Notes: generated by a model not told the origin, from the sequence alone. A stretch of DNA of 64,000 nt from Clostridium sp. MCC353 (GCF_018785315.1 NZ_WQPN01000025.1:1-64000), one strand, 5' to 3'; shown: positions 24,669 through 33,786, counted from the stretch's first letter. Program-made: numbers and translations.

Positions 24669-24770
24669 AAATCCCACCCTGTTAGCCGACAGGATGGGAG
24701 CCTCTCGCATCGAGAGGTTAAAGTAATCTACAACCTGGAAAGCTCCACCATGTGTGGCGGTTGTTCCTAT
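24661..24770 (-). ncRNA. Antisense antitoxin RNA of the type I locus
   Basis: A consensus promoter (24777-24805) drives leftward transcription of about 110 nt that overlaps the 3' end of the toxin mRNA. Stems visible are CCTCTCG/CGAGAGG (24701-24718) and the terminator at 24662-24698. In the terminator, one position pairs as G-U only in the minus-strand RNA and is a C-A mismatch on the plus strand, which supports this strand as the structured product. Confidence 0.78.
24662..24698 (-). terminator. Terminator of the antitoxin RNA
   Basis: Minus-strand CCCATCCTGT pairs with ACAGGGTGGG around CGGCTA and is followed by ATTTTTATTTTC, a strong intrinsic terminator. Confidence 0.85.
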
Positions 24771-24776
24771 ATTTAT

Positions 24777-24805
24777 ACTATAGCATTACAACTATTACTT
24801 GTCAA
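24777..24805 (-). promoter_or_regulatory. Consensus promoter of the antitoxin RNA
   Basis: TTGACA (24800-24805), 17 nt, TATAGT (24777-24782) on the minus strand. No ORF lies downstream on this strand, only the antisense RNA. Confidence 0.88.
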
Positions 24806-24845
24806 TTATCGAAAGTAATTTTATGAAACGCGAAGAAATTTTGCG

Positions 24846-24981
24846 GTAACAGTTCAGATAGGTCTGCGCATTTACTGCGCGGACTGTACGAAAACATAGC
24901 GGTTGCAGGCATCCAGCCCCTCGCCGCAGGCGACTTTAATGGGCTGGATGCGTAATAGTTCAGACCTGTCTGAACTATTAC
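24846..24981. mobile_element. MITE-like unit, 136 bp, with terminal inverted repeats and flanking 8-bp direct repeats
   Basis: The ends GTAACAGTTCAGATAGGTCTG and, reversed, GTAATAGTTCAGACAGGTCTG match at 19 of 21 positions. ATTTTGCG flanks both sides exactly (24838-24845 and 24982-24989), as a target-site duplication would. Inside are hairpins GCATCCAGCCC/GGGCTGGATGC and a 30-nt palindrome at the right end. There is no coding capacity, so any mobility would need a transposase elsewhere. Confidence 0.65.
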
Positions 24982-25008
24982 ATTTTGCGTAACACTTCAT
25001 GCTAAATC

Positions 25009-26340
25009 CTATATTATCTTATCCAACTCCATCACCGCATTGATATAAATCTCCACTGCCTTCACCAAATTCTCAATACACACGCACTCATCCGGCTGGT
25101 GCCCTCTTCCATGCCCGTCTTCGCAGGGCTTCTTCTGGAAAGAAAGTCCCGGGCCATATCCAACGGCATTGGGCAGTTTTCTGGCATAGGTTCCGCCGCC
25201 CATACAGAAGGGTTCGAAAGGACGGCCGTACACCCGGCTGCATAGATCAGTCAGCATTTTAACCGTACTGCTTTCCTTATCCATATAGAAAGACGGATTA
25301 TGTTCCATTTTTATGACCTTCCACCCATAACTCCCGGCAGCTCTTTTTATTCCTGATTCGATTCTGTCCGTATCCGCAGTCACCGGATAGCGGAGATCGA
25401 GAAACAGGCGGATCGTACCGGCGCATTCTGTGCTTTCCAGCATAGACGCCACCACTGTGAGAGGGCCGGAAACTTCGTCTTTACAGTCTATTTTAAGCCC
25501 TGTTCCGTAATAATCCGCCAGAGCTTCCGAGAGAAAGCAAAACGTTTTTCTGTCAGCTTCGCCAAGGAGACCGTTTTGAATTAAATGTCCGGCCAGTTTT
25601 ACTATGGCATTTTCTCCGGTTTCCGGTTTTGCCGCATGTGCGGACCGGCCGCTGGCTGTCACCGCTTCCCCACCGGCTTTCTTTAACGAAATCTCCGCTT
25701 TGGAAGGCACGGAATTAATTCCTTCCCCTCCTTTTATGGAAATGATGTCATCCGAAATCCGGGCCTCACAGACGATCTGATACCGCCCTTTTTCTCCGCA
25801 GCAGACCGGGAAGGCCGCATCGGGAACAAGGGAAAAGGAAGGCGGATTATGGTGTTCCAGATAATACTTAATATCTTCCATTCCCCGCTCTTCATCACAG
25901 CCGAAAAACTGACGCAGCGTATGGCGCAGCGGGATGTTGTTTTCCTTAATATATTTCATTGTGTAAAGGGCTGCTACAGCAGGGCCTTTGTTGTCCGCGC
26001 TGCCGCGGCCATAGATCCATCCGTCTTTTATAAGAGGGATGTAGGGCTGGGTAACGGTCCAGCCGTTTCCTTCCGGCACCACATCCAGATGGGAGAAGAA
26101 TCCCAGCTCTTCGCCGGTCTCCCCTCTCAGCACCGCGCTTCCGCAGTAATTCTCATGATTTTCTGTTTCCAGTCCCATTTCTTCCGCCAGTGACAGAGCT
26201 TTCTCAAGAACCTGTCTGCACCCGGTTCCAAAGGGCCAGCCACCCTCTCCCGGGCTGCTGACGCTCTGTATTTCCGTCAGAGCGCAGACATCCCGGATGA
26301 GGCCGGCTTTATTCTCTTCAATCCATTCTTTTATCTGCAT
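25009..26340 (-). CDS. pepV: Sapep/PepV-type dipeptidase (M20 family)
   Basis: This is a metal-dependent dipeptidase cleaving N-terminal residues from short peptides in the cytoplasm. The 443-residue product has M20 metal motifs: FFSHLDVVPEG (H-x-D), GRGSADNKGP (bridging Asp), CDEERGMED (catalytic Glu pair) and the C-terminal GGGTYARKLPN with a distal His in DGHGRGHQPDE. Its start overlaps the end of the URO-D-family gene by 10 nt, so it is translationally coupled at the tail of the GH105/ABC operon, where a peptidase is unexpected. The MITE-like unit lies just beyond its stop. Confidence 0.92.
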   Translation of the reverse strand: MQIKEWIEENKAGLIRDVCALTEIQSVSSPGEGGWPFGTGCRQVLEKALSLAEEMGLETENHENYCGSAVLRGETGEELGFFSHLDVVPEGNGWTVTQPYIPLIKDGWIYGRGSADNKGPAVAALYTMKYIKENNIPLRHTLRQFFGCDEERGMEDIKYYLEHHNPPSFSLVPDAAFPVCCGEKGRYQIVCEARISDDIISIKGGEGINSVPSKAEISLKKAGGEAVTASGRSAHAAKPETGENAIVKLAGHLIQNGLLGEADRKTFCFLSEALADYYGTGLKIDCKDEVSGPLTVVASMLESTECAGTIRLFLDLRYPVTADTDRIESGIKRAAGSYGWKVIKMEHNPSFYMDKESSTVKMLTDLCSRVYGRPFEPFCMGGGTYARKLPNAVGYGPGLSFQKKPCEDGHGRGHQPDECVCIENLVKAVEIYINAVMELDKII

Positions 26341-27299
26341 GATTCTAATCTCTCCACAGCTTCCACTACATGTTTGATTCTGTCATAGGAAATTTCGGTA
26401 GGAAGGGTGCAGTCGGAACCTACGATAAACCTTCTGCCCTTCATTTCCTCTAAACATCTGCGGGCGTGTTCCGTGATTTCAGCTTCCGTACCGTCTACCA
26501 GCACGCCGGAACGGTCCGGGAATCCGCCCAGGATGATGCTGTCTTTAAACAGCTCACTGCCTTCTGTCAGGCTGAAGCCATTGGTATATACGCCCCAGTT
26601 TACTATGGTCGGTTTCAGCTTTACATAGCGGTCAAAGCCGATTCCGCTCTTACAGATGTGAAGCACGTCGAATTTTGTCTTCTCTTTTATGTGGTTATAG
26701 ACTTTCAGCTCATAGGGAATGACAAATTCTTCATATTCTTCATCCGTAAAATACCTCTTTTCCCCGCCGAGGGCCGCATAAAAAATGCCTTCCGCCCCGG
26801 CTTCCAGCGAACAGTCCACAAATTCCATCAGCGTCTCCGCTATGGTTTCAAATACCTGCTTCATCTCATTGGGCCGTTCCCGGCAGAAAAGCGTCAGGCA
26901 GTAGCCCATGCTGGTGAAATTGCCGGAAAATCCGGTTTCATGAAATGCAGAGGCCAGCAGGCCGTGAATCGTGGCAAGAATGGGGTATTCCGCCTTTGAA
27001 CTGTCTGCGATTCTCTTGATAATCTCCATCTGGTCCTGGAAAATTCCATCTTTTCTGGAAAAGCCCCGGAATTTCTTTATGTCGTTCAGACACATGATCT
27101 TACTCTCACCGTCATAAAGAATATTTTCATTCATGACCTTTAAGATATCCGTGTCCGTGTGATTCATAAAATCAATATGGGCTTTTACCGCTTCCGCCCC
27201 ATGCTGGCATTCTTCAGGAAAATGAATCCAGAATCCTGCCGGGCAGCGGTCGATTTCTTTTCCTTCTATTAAATTATAGATGCGTTCCCGTTTTGTCAT
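26331..27299 (-). CDS. Uroporphyrinogen decarboxylase-family protein (MtaA-like methyltransferase)
   Basis: The 322-residue product is a compact URO-D superfamily TIM barrel. FDVLHICKSG holds the H-x-C zinc-ligand pair of the methyltransferase branch, and RRFIVGSDCTLP matches the C-terminal G-x-D/C segment. It starts at the ATG after GGAGG and ends 10 nt inside pepV. It is in the sugar operon between the GH105 hydrolase and pepV. As with the paralog at 1205-2437, no corrinoid protein is nearby and the reaction is not known; removal of methyl groups from sugars is one idea without direct support. Confidence 0.82.
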   Translation of the reverse strand: MTKRERIYNLIEGKEIDRCPAGFWIHFPEECQHGAEAVKAHIDFMNHTDTDILKVMNENILYDGESKIMCLNDIKKFRGFSRKDGIFQDQMEIIKRIADSSKAEYPILATIHGLLASAFHETGFSGNFTSMGYCLTLFCRERPNEMKQVFETIAETLMEFVDCSLEAGAEGIFYAALGGEKRYFTDEEYEEFVIPYELKVYNHIKEKTKFDVLHICKSGIGFDRYVKLKPTIVNWGVYTNGFSLTEGSELFKDSIILGGFPDRSGVLVDGTEAEITEHARRCLEEMKGRRFIVGSDCTLPTEISYDRIKHVVEAVERLESCR

Positions 27300-27326
27300 T
27301 TTGTCCTCCATGCCGGCTTATTTTTA

Positions 27327-28424
27327 CTATGCCTTCCAATTATCCCTGATTTTCAGCCATTCGCTGTACGCCATCATGCAGGTCGCGACGCCATGGGCGT
27401 TGTCATCCTTAACGGCCTCGCTCAAATAGTATTCAGGGCTTCCGTCCCTTTCGTCCTTTGGCCCCAGTCCTGCGCTGGCACATGTTCCGGTCAGATGGAT
27501 TTCTCCGTTCCCGACCGCAGATTTCTGCGCTTCCAGAGACGCTAAGATGAATTCACCTGTCTTTAAATATTTTTCTTTATCCAGAACGCCCAGACGGCAT
27601 CCTTTTAACACCGCATAAGCCACCATGGCAGAACCTGAAGTTTCAAGATAGTTGTCTTCTAAATCCGCCCGGTCAATCAACTGGTAGAACAACCCCGATT
27701 CCTTATCCTGATAAGGGAGAATCCCGTCTACAGCCTCTTTTAACAGGGTGCCTAAGGCCACTTTTGCTTCGAAGTCTTCTGATATCTCATAGCAGTCGCA
27801 CAGAGCCATCAGATACCAGCCCATGGACCTGAGCCAGAAGCAGGGAGAACATCCGGTTTCCTTGTTGGCCCAGATCATTTCCCTCTTTTCGTCGTAAGCA
27901 TGGTAATACAGGTGTTTTTCGTCATCATAGAGATATTTTCTCACATTTTTAAACTGATTTAAAGTGTCAGAATAATTTTCTTTGTGGTTGAACCGCTTTT
28001 CATATTCCATATAAAACGGCTGCACCATATATAAACCGTCCAGCCAGACCTGATAGGGATAGATCTTTTTGTGCCAGAAATTGCCCGTGCTGGTTCTGGG
28101 CTGGTTTCTCAAAACATCCATAATGCTGTGGATTCCCTTTATGTATTTCTCTTCTCCGGTCTGGTCATAAAGGAAATACAAAAGCCGGCCGCTGGCCATC
28201 AGGTCCACATTCTGCTCCTCCGCCTTAAATCCTATGATCACACCATTTTCATCCACATACTTTCTTCCGAAGTTTAAAATGGATTCCAGGTACTCTTCAT
28301 TCCCCGTCACCTCATACAGGTATTTCGCGCCCGTCAGAACGCAGCCGTAGTGGTAATTCCAGCGGTTCAATTCCATTGCGTTGAACTGCTTTAAATAATC
28401 TGAAAAATATACGTCAAAAACCAT
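27327..28424 (-). CDS. Unsaturated uronyl/rhamnogalacturonyl hydrolase (GH105/GH88)
   Basis: This enzyme hydrates the 4,5-double bond left on oligosaccharides by polysaccharide lyases, releasing the unsaturated uronic acid. The 365-residue product has the six-hairpin toroid signatures: NVDLMASGR (D74), YQVWLDGLYM (D129, the proposed catalytic Asp) and SMGWYLMALCD. No signal peptide is present, so it works on imported oligosaccharides. It lies between the propeller protein and the URO-D gene in the ABC operon. Its presence implies that lyase products are the operon's substrate. GH88 versus GH105 cannot be separated by eye. Confidence 0.9.
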   Translation of the reverse strand: MVFDVYFSDYLKQFNAMELNRWNYHYGCVLTGAKYLYEVTGNEEYLESILNFGRKYVDENGVIIGFKAEEQNVDLMASGRLLYFLYDQTGEEKYIKGIHSIMDVLRNQPRTSTGNFWHKKIYPYQVWLDGLYMVQPFYMEYEKRFNHKENYSDTLNQFKNVRKYLYDDEKHLYYHAYDEKREMIWANKETGCSPCFWLRSMGWYLMALCDCYEISEDFEAKVALGTLLKEAVDGILPYQDKESGLFYQLIDRADLEDNYLETSGSAMVAYAVLKGCRLGVLDKEKYLKTGEFILASLEAQKSAVGNGEIHLTGTCASAGLGPKDERDGSPEYYLSEAVKDDNAHGVATCMMAYSEWLKIRDNWKA

Positions 28425-28448
28425 ATGTCCCCTTCCTGCCTGAATTTA

Positions 28449-30470
28449 TCAGTTCTGATCCTTCTCTTTTTTTATCCATTTTGCAAAGGAGAATTCTCCT
28501 CTGTAGTTCGATGCGTTGTAATGCGGGTATTTATCCGGAACATATTCCATGTCCTGTATCTCACAGGGCCGGTCCTGGGTGTAGATATACATCTTTCCGG
28601 CATCCCACAAGACGATCTCGTCCCGGCTGTCTCCGGTGAGATTGATCACTTCCGCGCACAGGTCAGGATGTCCGTCGTCCGGGAAGGTAACGACCACGTC
28701 GCCGTCTCCGTCCATCATTCCGCCGTACTTCACATTTCCGTTCAGCAGAATCAGTTCCGTTCCGTCCCCCTTCCAGTTTACCGGCGCGATGATGTTGCCG
28801 TTGCTGCCGTTCTCTTTATGCCAGATTTCATTGCCCTTACAGTCATAGAGATAGACGATTCCCTGGTACTCCCAGTAGGTTGTGGTGCAGATTTCAAGGC
28901 CTTTCCGGTCCGGGCAGTAGTTTGCCGTGCTGATCCGCTGGCCGTGGCCGTTGATATCCCGGACTTTGATATTTCCCTGCTTATCCACGATCATGAAGCC
29001 TTCCCAGCCTGACACGATGGCGATCTGCTCGTCTTCGTCCGGGTCGAACCGGCCTACGATGATTTCATCCGTGTGATCCCTGTCGATGGGGAGCTGCCAG
29101 ACCAGTTTTCCGTCGCTGCTTATCATGTTGTAGCAGCTGAAAATCTCGTCTTTTCCGTCTCCGTTGAAATCATAGGCGTATGGGAAATGGCCTGTGTTGT
29201 TGTGGTTGAATTTCCATTTTAAGTTTAACTGGCTGTCGTAAACCCAGATTCTGGCGTAGCGGTCTTTTATCATGATGTCCGACGGACGGTCATTTCCCGA
29301 TACGTTGATGATGCGGATGGCGTCCACATTTACCCGGTCAAAGGCGTGTTTCTGGAACTCGATTCCCAGAATCTGATCCGCTGGGTCTTCATTGTATGGT
29401 GTATCCACAGAACGGATCACCTCTCCGGTGCGGCCATTTAAGATCATCAGCTTGAAATCTCTGGAAATGATCACTTCATCCGCTCCGTCGTTGTCGATAT
29501 CGCAGACCTGGAACGGGAGGTCTGCGGTTACGTTCTGATTGTCCTTCAATTCCGACGGCTCGCCGATCTGCCATAAAATGTTTCCGTTTTCCATGTTGAC
29601 CGCAGTCAGACAGCTGATCACCGAATAACGGTCCTTAAACACCCGTTTCTGGTGCTGGGCCATCACAAAATACCAGGTGTCCCCGCCTGTCAGGTGTCCG
29701 AAACGCACCTGTCTGGCGGCGCCGTAATTCTGAAGGTCGATGACTTTGTGAAGTTTAGGTTTTGCATATTTCAGCCGTTTTGCGGCCACCCGCTCTTCCT
29801 GTGCTTTTCTTTTATCTATCAGCTTTTCATAGCTGTCTTTATCGGTTTTTACCCATACGTTGGTGAACTGCGCCGGCATATAGCTGGACAGGCCGATTTT
29901 TCCATATGAATAGCGGCTGTCTTCCACGTCCAGAACTTCGTCTCCATTGATGGAGCAGACAAACCTGCTGCCTTTGCAGCACACTTTTAAGTCGTAGTAT
30001 GTATCGCAGTTATATGGATAGTTTGTTTCCGCCAGCAGAGTTCTGGTCTTCTTCTCGATCTTCCATATCTGGGCCTTCTGCCCGCACAGGTAAAAAGCAT
30101 AATGCATCAGGGAGGTCTGATATCGGAACAGAAGCCCCGCTTCTTCTTTTGTATCCAGCGCTCTTATTCTGACCCCGGCCTCATAATCTTCCCAGTCCTC
30201 ATCTCCGCCTGCCAGCATGGGGCATACCCCGCGGGTCAGAGGATTTCTGACCCGCATCTGCTCCATGTATTTGACACCGTTCATCTCGGTGATCAGCCAG
30301 CTTGGACCGCGGTAATTGGTACATACGATTGGATCATACCATTGGCCGGTATACCCTTTTACAGGATAGTAGTGGTATTCTCCCATGGCGGAATGATCCG
30401 GATCATAGGGGAAGGGACCTATTTTAAAGGATAAAAAATCATCTTGAAACAGCAGAACCTGCTCGTTCAT
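28449..30470 (-). CDS. FG-GAP-like beta-propeller protein with N-terminal jelly-roll domain, possible polysaccharide-active enzyme
   Basis: The 673-residue product has no signal peptide. Residues about 5-225 look like a concanavalin/DUF1080-type jelly roll (GLLFRYQTSLMHYAFYL, RFVCSINGDEVLDVED). Residues about 255-650 contain repeated D-x-D-x-D-G-x-D-E calcium-loop motifs (DIDNDGADEVII, DFNGDGKDEIF, NLTGDSRDEIVLW), the FG-GAP propeller pattern also seen in rhamnogalacturonan lyases of PL11. I cannot assign a catalytic site. It lies between the binding protein and the GH105 gene, so it probably processes the same oligosaccharide. Confidence 0.7.
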   Translation of the reverse strand: MNEQVLLFQDDFLSFKIGPFPYDPDHSAMGEYHYYPVKGYTGQWYDPIVCTNYRGPSWLITEMNGVKYMEQMRVRNPLTRGVCPMLAGGDEDWEDYEAGVRIRALDTKEEAGLLFRYQTSLMHYAFYLCGQKAQIWKIEKKTRTLLAETNYPYNCDTYYDLKVCCKGSRFVCSINGDEVLDVEDSRYSYGKIGLSSYMPAQFTNVWVKTDKDSYEKLIDKRKAQEERVAAKRLKYAKPKLHKVIDLQNYGAARQVRFGHLTGGDTWYFVMAQHQKRVFKDRYSVISCLTAVNMENGNILWQIGEPSELKDNQNVTADLPFQVCDIDNDGADEVIISRDFKLMILNGRTGEVIRSVDTPYNEDPADQILGIEFQKHAFDRVNVDAIRIINVSGNDRPSDIMIKDRYARIWVYDSQLNLKWKFNHNNTGHFPYAYDFNGDGKDEIFSCYNMISSDGKLVWQLPIDRDHTDEIIVGRFDPDEDEQIAIVSGWEGFMIVDKQGNIKVRDINGHGQRISTANYCPDRKGLEICTTTYWEYQGIVYLYDCKGNEIWHKENGSNGNIIAPVNWKGDGTELILLNGNVKYGGMMDGDGDVVVTFPDDGHPDLCAEVINLTGDSRDEIVLWDAGKMYIYTQDRPCEIQDMEYVPDKYPHYNASNYRGEFSFAKWIKKEKDQN

Positions 30471-30484
30471 TTAAGAACCTCCTA

Positions 30485-31879
30485 TTATTGGTTTTGCTTG
30501 TAAGCAGCCTGCTCTTTTGTCAGGAAGTCGGCCCATCTGTCAAGAGCTTCCTGGGATGTCATATCGCCAAGCAGAACTGCCTGGAAATCAGCGGTCATAT
30601 CGTTATTGATAAAGTTAAAGTAAGAGGTCAGCCAGTATGGGTTCTGAATCTGGATGAAGTTTTCATCTGTCATGATTTCCTGATACAGAGGCATGAACTT
30701 GTCTTCTTTAAACCACTGGTTCTCATAGTTGTCTGAGTTTACAGGGATTCTTCCCAAATTCTTGGAAATTTTTTCTACAGTCGATGCGCTGGATAAATAT
30801 TTGCAGAGTTCAAATGCGCCGGTATAATCCGCGTCCTCGCCTTTTGTATTGGTTACAGCATAGAGCTGTGGCTGGATTGCCGATGTATAATATCTTCCTT
30901 CATCATTTGCCAGAGCTTTTGCAGCGTCGAAATTGCCGTCTCCCAAGTTGCTCATGTGAGAAGATCTGGAAGAGGAGTTATGCATGATGTACATCGCTGT
31001 CTGGGAACCGAATTCAGCTACCATTTCGTTAAATCCGTTGTTTACACAGTCGCCGGAAACCCATCCGTTTTTATAAATAGAAGCGTATAAGTCAAGAGCT
31101 TCCACGAATTCAGGCTTATTGATGATACAGTTGCCGTTTTCATCAAAATAGGAACCATTGTAGCCGCCGCCGTCTGCATATGTAAAGATCCAGCCCAACA
31201 GGTTATCATAGGGTTTTACGCCTCTGAGGCTGTAGAAATATGTTCCCTCATCAGGATTCGCGTATTTCTCGCAGAGAGCCAGAAATTCTTTCTGTGTCTT
31301 AGGAACTTCGATGCCGTTTTCTTCAAAGAATTTTGTATTGTACCATGAAATTTCCTGATTATAGTTATACGGTACTCCGTAAAGTTTGCCTCCGCCCAGT
31401 TCTTTTAAGGTCTCAACCATGGACGGCGCGATCTTGGATTTGTCTTCCCATCCTTCAAAATAGTCGTTGACATCGATCAATGCGTCCTGAGCAACATAAG
31501 TCATAACATTGGAAAAGCCTAAGCTCACCACGTCAGGCATGGTGTTAGTGGCAATTGCCATAGCGAATTTGTCAGGGAAATCTTTATTGGCAAATCCCGT
31601 ATACCTGGCTTCATATTTATCCTGGGAATTATTAAATTCTTCGAATACAGCTTCGTAAATTTCATTGTTCTTTTCATCCGCTGCATGGAACCAGAACTCA
31701 ATGACTTCCCTATCCTTGGAAGCTGTTTTTGCAGTCTCTTTTGGCGTTTCCTTCGCAGCCTCCGAGCCCGCTGCCCCTGCTGCCGTCGTGGCGGGCGCAG
31801 CTTCCTGCTTGCCGCCGCATCCTGTAATACCGCTTACCAACATACCTGATGCCAATGCCAGTGCTAATAACTTTTTCAT
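30485..31879 (-). CDS. ABC transporter sugar-binding lipoprotein
   Basis: The 464-residue product is a family 1 extracellular solute-binding protein. Its lipoprotein signal ends G-I-T-G-C21, followed by an Ala/Thr/Glu-rich linker. REVIEFWFHAADEKNNEIYEA and NTMPDVVSLGFSNVMTYVAQDALIDVNDYF are typical of oligosaccharide receptors. GGAGG precedes the ATG. It follows the two permease genes and precedes the intracellular hydrolases. The ATPase subunit is not encoded here; systems of this class commonly share a distant MsmX-type ATPase. Confidence 0.93.
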   Translation of the reverse strand: MKKLLALALASGMLVSGITGCGGKQEAAPATTAAGAAGSEAAKETPKETAKTASKDREVIEFWFHAADEKNNEIYEAVFEEFNNSQDKYEARYTGFANKDFPDKFAMAIATNTMPDVVSLGFSNVMTYVAQDALIDVNDYFEGWEDKSKIAPSMVETLKELGGGKLYGVPYNYNQEISWYNTKFFEENGIEVPKTQKEFLALCEKYANPDEGTYFYSLRGVKPYDNLLGWIFTYADGGGYNGSYFDENGNCIINKPEFVEALDLYASIYKNGWVSGDCVNNGFNEMVAEFGSQTAMYIMHNSSSRSSHMSNLGDGNFDAAKALANDEGRYYTSAIQPQLYAVTNTKGEDADYTGAFELCKYLSSASTVEKISKNLGRIPVNSDNYENQWFKEDKFMPLYQEIMTDENFIQIQNPYWLTSYFNFINNDMTADFQAVLLGDMTSQEALDRWADFLTKEQAAYKQNQ

Positions 31880-31918
31880 AGAATTTCCTCCTTAAAAAAT
31901 ATTATAATATTTAATGTT

Positions 31919-32761
31919 TTAACCTTTAACCGCTCCGCTTGTAGCTCCGCCTGCCAGGTTCTTCTGAATGAATGCGAAGATCACCAGTACAGGGATCAGC
32001 GCTACCACACAGCCTGCCGCCAGGCCGGAATAGTTGGTATTGAATTCGCCCTGGAACACATTTAACGCCAGAGGTATGGTATAATTATCTTTTTTCGTAA
32101 TAAATGCCGTTGCATAGATGAACACATTCCAGGAGTTGATAAACGCATACGCTCCGGTAGCCACAATGCTGGGCCTCATGGTAGGAAGCAGAATCTTAAA
32201 TACCGCTCCTATCAGGGAACTTCCGTCCACCTGGGCGGCTTCTTCCAATGACCTGGGAATTGAGTTGTAATAACCCATCATCATAAACAGGCAGAACGGC
32301 AGGTTTGTTACCGAACAGGTGATGATCAGGGATGGAAGGGTATTGATTAACCGCAGCTTATTCATCGTCTCAAACAGAGGGATCATGAGCACTACAGCCG
32401 GAAACATCTGTGTGAACAGAAGCAGCACATACACAAATCCTTTGCCTCTGAAACGGTAACGGGACATGGCGTAACCGCCGATCAGCGCCAGCATGCTCAC
32501 GATGAATGTGGTGGACACCGATACGATTAAGCTGTTCATGAAGTATTTGCTGAATCCAAGCTTTTGGAACAGGTACGTATAATTCTCAAAAGTGAGCACC
32601 TTAGGCCAATAGGTGATGGGCCTTGCGAATACCTCCGTGCTGGTCTTCAACGAAGTGACCAGAATCCAGTAAAAGGGCGCCAGAGTGATGATAATGAAAA
32701 ATGCCAGCGGAATATGGAGCCAGAACACTCTGCCGATTCTTCTTTTCTGCTTGATATCCAT
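31919..32761 (-). CDS. Sugar ABC transporter permease (MalG-like)
   Basis: The 280-residue product has six hydrophobic helices and the permease-ATPase coupling loop EEAAQVDGSSLIGAVFKILLP. The C-terminal GGATSGAVKG tail is typical of MalG-type subunits. Its ATG overlaps the stop codon of the upstream permease (TAATG), so the two are made in equal amounts. Confidence 0.94.
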   Translation of the reverse strand: MDIKQKRRIGRVFWLHIPLAFFIIITLAPFYWILVTSLKTSTEVFARPITYWPKVLTFENYTYLFQKLGFSKYFMNSLIVSVSTTFIVSMLALIGGYAMSRYRFRGKGFVYVLLLFTQMFPAVVLMIPLFETMNKLRLINTLPSLIITCSVTNLPFCLFMMMGYYNSIPRSLEEAAQVDGSSLIGAVFKILLPTMRPSIVATGAYAFINSWNVFIYATAFITKKDNYTIPLALNVFQGEFNTNYSGLAAGCVVALIPVLVIFAFIQKNLAGGATSGAVKG

Positions 32762-33693
32762 TAATACATCTCCTCCTTTCCCATACCGCTTCCTGTAATG
32801 TAGATAAAGGCTACCACCATCATAATCAGGGTGGCAATGGCTGCCAATGCGGAAGCATATCCGTAATTCAGTTCGCCCTTAAACATCTGCATGATGTAGA
32901 GCGGCATTGTCATAGTCGCGTTGTTGGGTCCGCCGTAAGTCAGGCTGTAGATCAAATCCACCGCGTTAAAGGTCCAGATGGCGCGCAGCAGGGTTGTGAG
33001 CACGATGGTATCTTTAATCATAGGAATGGTGATTTTGAATAAGATCACTCCTGTGCCAGCTCCGTCGATCTTAGCCGATTCGTAGATATCTTCCGAAATG
33101 CTGGAAAGAGCCGATATGTAGCTGATGGTGAAGAACGGGATACCTCTCCAGATATTTGCCATAATGGCGGCTGTCATAGCCCTGTTTCCGCTGGAGAACC
33201 AGGAAATGTTCCTCTGGATGACGCCCAGTTTCTGAAGCACATCGTTTAAAACCCCGTAAGTCTCACCCAGAATCAAGCTCCAGATGATACCTACCATAAC
33301 TCCCGCTACCGCCCAGGGAGACAATACCAGCGCCCGGTAAAGGCCTCTGCCCTTGAACTTCTTATTCAGCAGGTATGCCAGCCAGAAACCCAGTATGGTC
33401 TGGAAAAATACGCTGACAAACACCCATACGGCGGAGTTTTTAAGCCCTTTAAAAAACAGCTTGTCATTGGTGAATATTTCAATATAGTTCTGGAAGCCGA
33501 TAAAGGCCCTGTCCTTTGGTTTGATTACTACATAGTTCTGAAGACTCATAATAAATACGTTAAGCATGGGCCATAGCATGAACAGAGCTACGAATAACAC
33601 TACCGGAAGCAATAACAGGTATGGAATCGCGGCCCGTTTATAATAAAGCTTGCTTTTCACCCTTTGGCCTTTAAATGCGTTATTATTCTTCAT
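32761..33693 (-). CDS. Sugar ABC transporter permease (MalF-like)
   Basis: The 310-residue product has six membrane helices and the coupling loop YESAKIDGAGTGVILFKITIP. The ATG at 33693 is chosen because GGAGG lies just before it. It is the first gene of the operon permease-permease-receptor-propeller-GH105-URO-D-pepV, transcribed from the promoter at 33739-33767. Confidence 0.93.
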   Translation of the reverse strand: MKNNNAFKGQRVKSKLYYKRAAIPYLLLLPVVLFVALFMLWPMLNVFIMSLQNYVVIKPKDRAFIGFQNYIEIFTNDKLFFKGLKNSAVWVFVSVFFQTILGFWLAYLLNKKFKGRGLYRALVLSPWAVAGVMVGIIWSLILGETYGVLNDVLQKLGVIQRNISWFSSGNRAMTAAIMANIWRGIPFFTISYISALSSISEDIYESAKIDGAGTGVILFKITIPMIKDTIVLTTLLRAIWTFNAVDLIYSLTYGGPNNATMTMPLYIMQMFKGELNYGYASALAAIATLIMMVVAFIYITGSGMGKEEMY

Positions 33694-33738
33694 CTTGTAA
33701 CCTCCCTCCATTTTATTTAGTTGTTTTTAACTGTTTTT

Positions 33739-33767
33739 ATTATATTTAAAATGATCTTTTAGTGCAA
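33739..33767 (-). promoter_or_regulatory. SigA-type promoter of the GH105/ABC operon
   Basis: TTGCAC (33762-33767) and TATAAT (33739-33744) are 17 nt apart on the minus strand. No sigma-54 -24/-12 box (GG-N10-GC) is apparent, which fits the eroded sigma-54 contact domain of the adjacent regulator. Confidence 0.8.
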
Positions 33768-33786
33768 TTGACACAACAAACAAGAA

